Shown here: one piece after another, positions 39,165 to 39,401 of the stretch
Numbering within the stretch: the stretch's first letter is position 1
Layout of the letters: each line of letters starts with the position of its first letter
DNA from: Acidobacteriaceae bacterium
GTDB lineage: Bacteria > Acidobacteriota > Terriglobia > Terriglobales > Acidobacteriaceae
NCBI GenBank assembly: GCA_003151155.1
Contig: PLWX01000249.1
Span: 1-39,401 of the forward strand
Length of the DNA stretch: 39,401 nt
Reading direction: 5' to 3'
Translations under genes and position numbers: made by a program
The notes under the pieces: generated by a model
The model's database searches: none
What the model saw: only the letters and a program-made list of their open reading frames with translations
Told to the model about the DNA's origin: nothing

Positions 39165-39401
39165 CAGAAGAAAAACTGGCGCGCCCTGAGAGAGTCGAGT
39201 TCCGGACGCCGGTGAGTCCGTAACTCCGGCAACTCCCGCGCGAACCGAAAGAGTCCGCCTGATGAAGGCCTCGTACCCCGGTCACGTCCCCGAGAAGCTA
39301 TCGCAGCGCGTGTCGAAAGAGGACTTTGCTCTGTTGACAATGTCGCGCCATGACAAAGTGGATATTCGGGAACAAGCTTTTTACGCAGTGCTGACACCTC
39401 T
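39165..39401. other. Region upstream of lhr with a hairpin; no supported gene
   Basis: GAGTTCCGGAC (39197-39207) and GTCCGTAACTC (39216-39226) form an 11-bp stem with one mismatch and an 8-nt loop. A 77-codon minus-strand frame at 39164-39397 has no SD and an unremarkable, Arg-rich composition, so I do not call it. The window ends here. Confidence 0.4.

Noticed and set aside
39247-39270. Hammerhead-ribozyme-like words CGAAA and CTGATGA
   Set aside because: The order and spacing do not allow the three required stems, and no cleavage-site arrangement could be built.
39164-39397. 77-codon minus-strand ORF upstream of lhr
   Set aside because: It has no SD, no motif and an Arg-rich composition typical of non-coding GC-rich DNA, and it overlaps the hairpin at 39197-39226.

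Overview
The window looks like core chromosome of an Acidobacteriota bacterium (class Terriglobia, Koribacter-like). This is an inference from GC-rich coding sequence, from the gene families (M56 peptidases with GITPEY-type repeats, YXWGXW-motif proteins, VCBS/FG-GAP secreted proteins) and from the style of the intergenic repeats. No database search was possible. I see no transposase, phage gene, rRNA, convincing tRNA or CRISPR array.

Layout. 1-2,100: ribosomal protein L28 and a glutamine synthetase-family enzyme. 2,100-3,790: a TetR regulator convergent with a two-gene membrane protein/DCC-thioredoxin operon. One palindrome family (TGAA-N4-TTCA) overlaps the TetR start codon and flanks the operon promoter. 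3,790-7,450: RidA, a bifunctional RelA/SpoT enzyme and a fumarylacetoacetate hydrolase-family enzyme. 7,500-9,790: a secreted YXWGXW-repeat protein, a DUF3592-like protein and a glyoxalase-fold protein. 9,926-11,784: CcdA, a TlpA/ResA thioredoxin and a free-standing DsbD N-terminal domain, together amounting to DsbD split into three genes. 11,921-20,210: a pilin-like protein, gltX, a GAF-GGDEF-HD-GYP protein on the opposite strand, then ispF, ispD and a YacL-type PIN/TRAM membrane protein. Apart from the c-di-GMP gene this matches the yacL-ispD-ispF-gltX order known from Firmicutes.

20,210-20,689 carries no gene but has two intrinsic terminators on the plus strand and a possible small RNA. 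20,689-28,677: a quinone oxidoreductase, a JAMM metalloprotease, an unrecognised protein, a fibronectin-III lipoprotein, an FG-GAP protein and a YCII/DGPF protein. This stretch ends with a six-Asp-box propeller translationally coupled to a MoaD/ThiS-like carrier (terminal Gly-Gly), followed by a MoeB-rhodanese fusion. The JAMM protease, carrier and E1-like enzyme are the parts of a CysO/Mec-like or ubiquitin-like sulfur-carrier cycle. 28,680-29,275 is a repeat-rich intergenic block ending in a bidirectional terminator.

29,275-32,711 is the most unusual locus. A BlaI-type repressor with two phased operators overlaps an M56 (BlaR1-like) membrane metalloprotease. Its C-terminal region is not a penicillin sensor but a Val/Pro-rich tract followed by 28-residue GITPEY repeats. 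A secreted protein built of the same repeat family follows in the operon. The window ends with a DNA-repair-type operon on the minus strand: Lhr-family helicase, Nei/Fpg glycosylase and a short-chain dehydrogenase.

A recurring feature is the lack of a Shine-Dalgarno sequence combined with a -10-like hexamer 5-12 nt before the ATG (relA, TetR, ispD, JAMM, ccdA, qor, blaI). This suggests frequent leaderless or near-leaderless transcripts.
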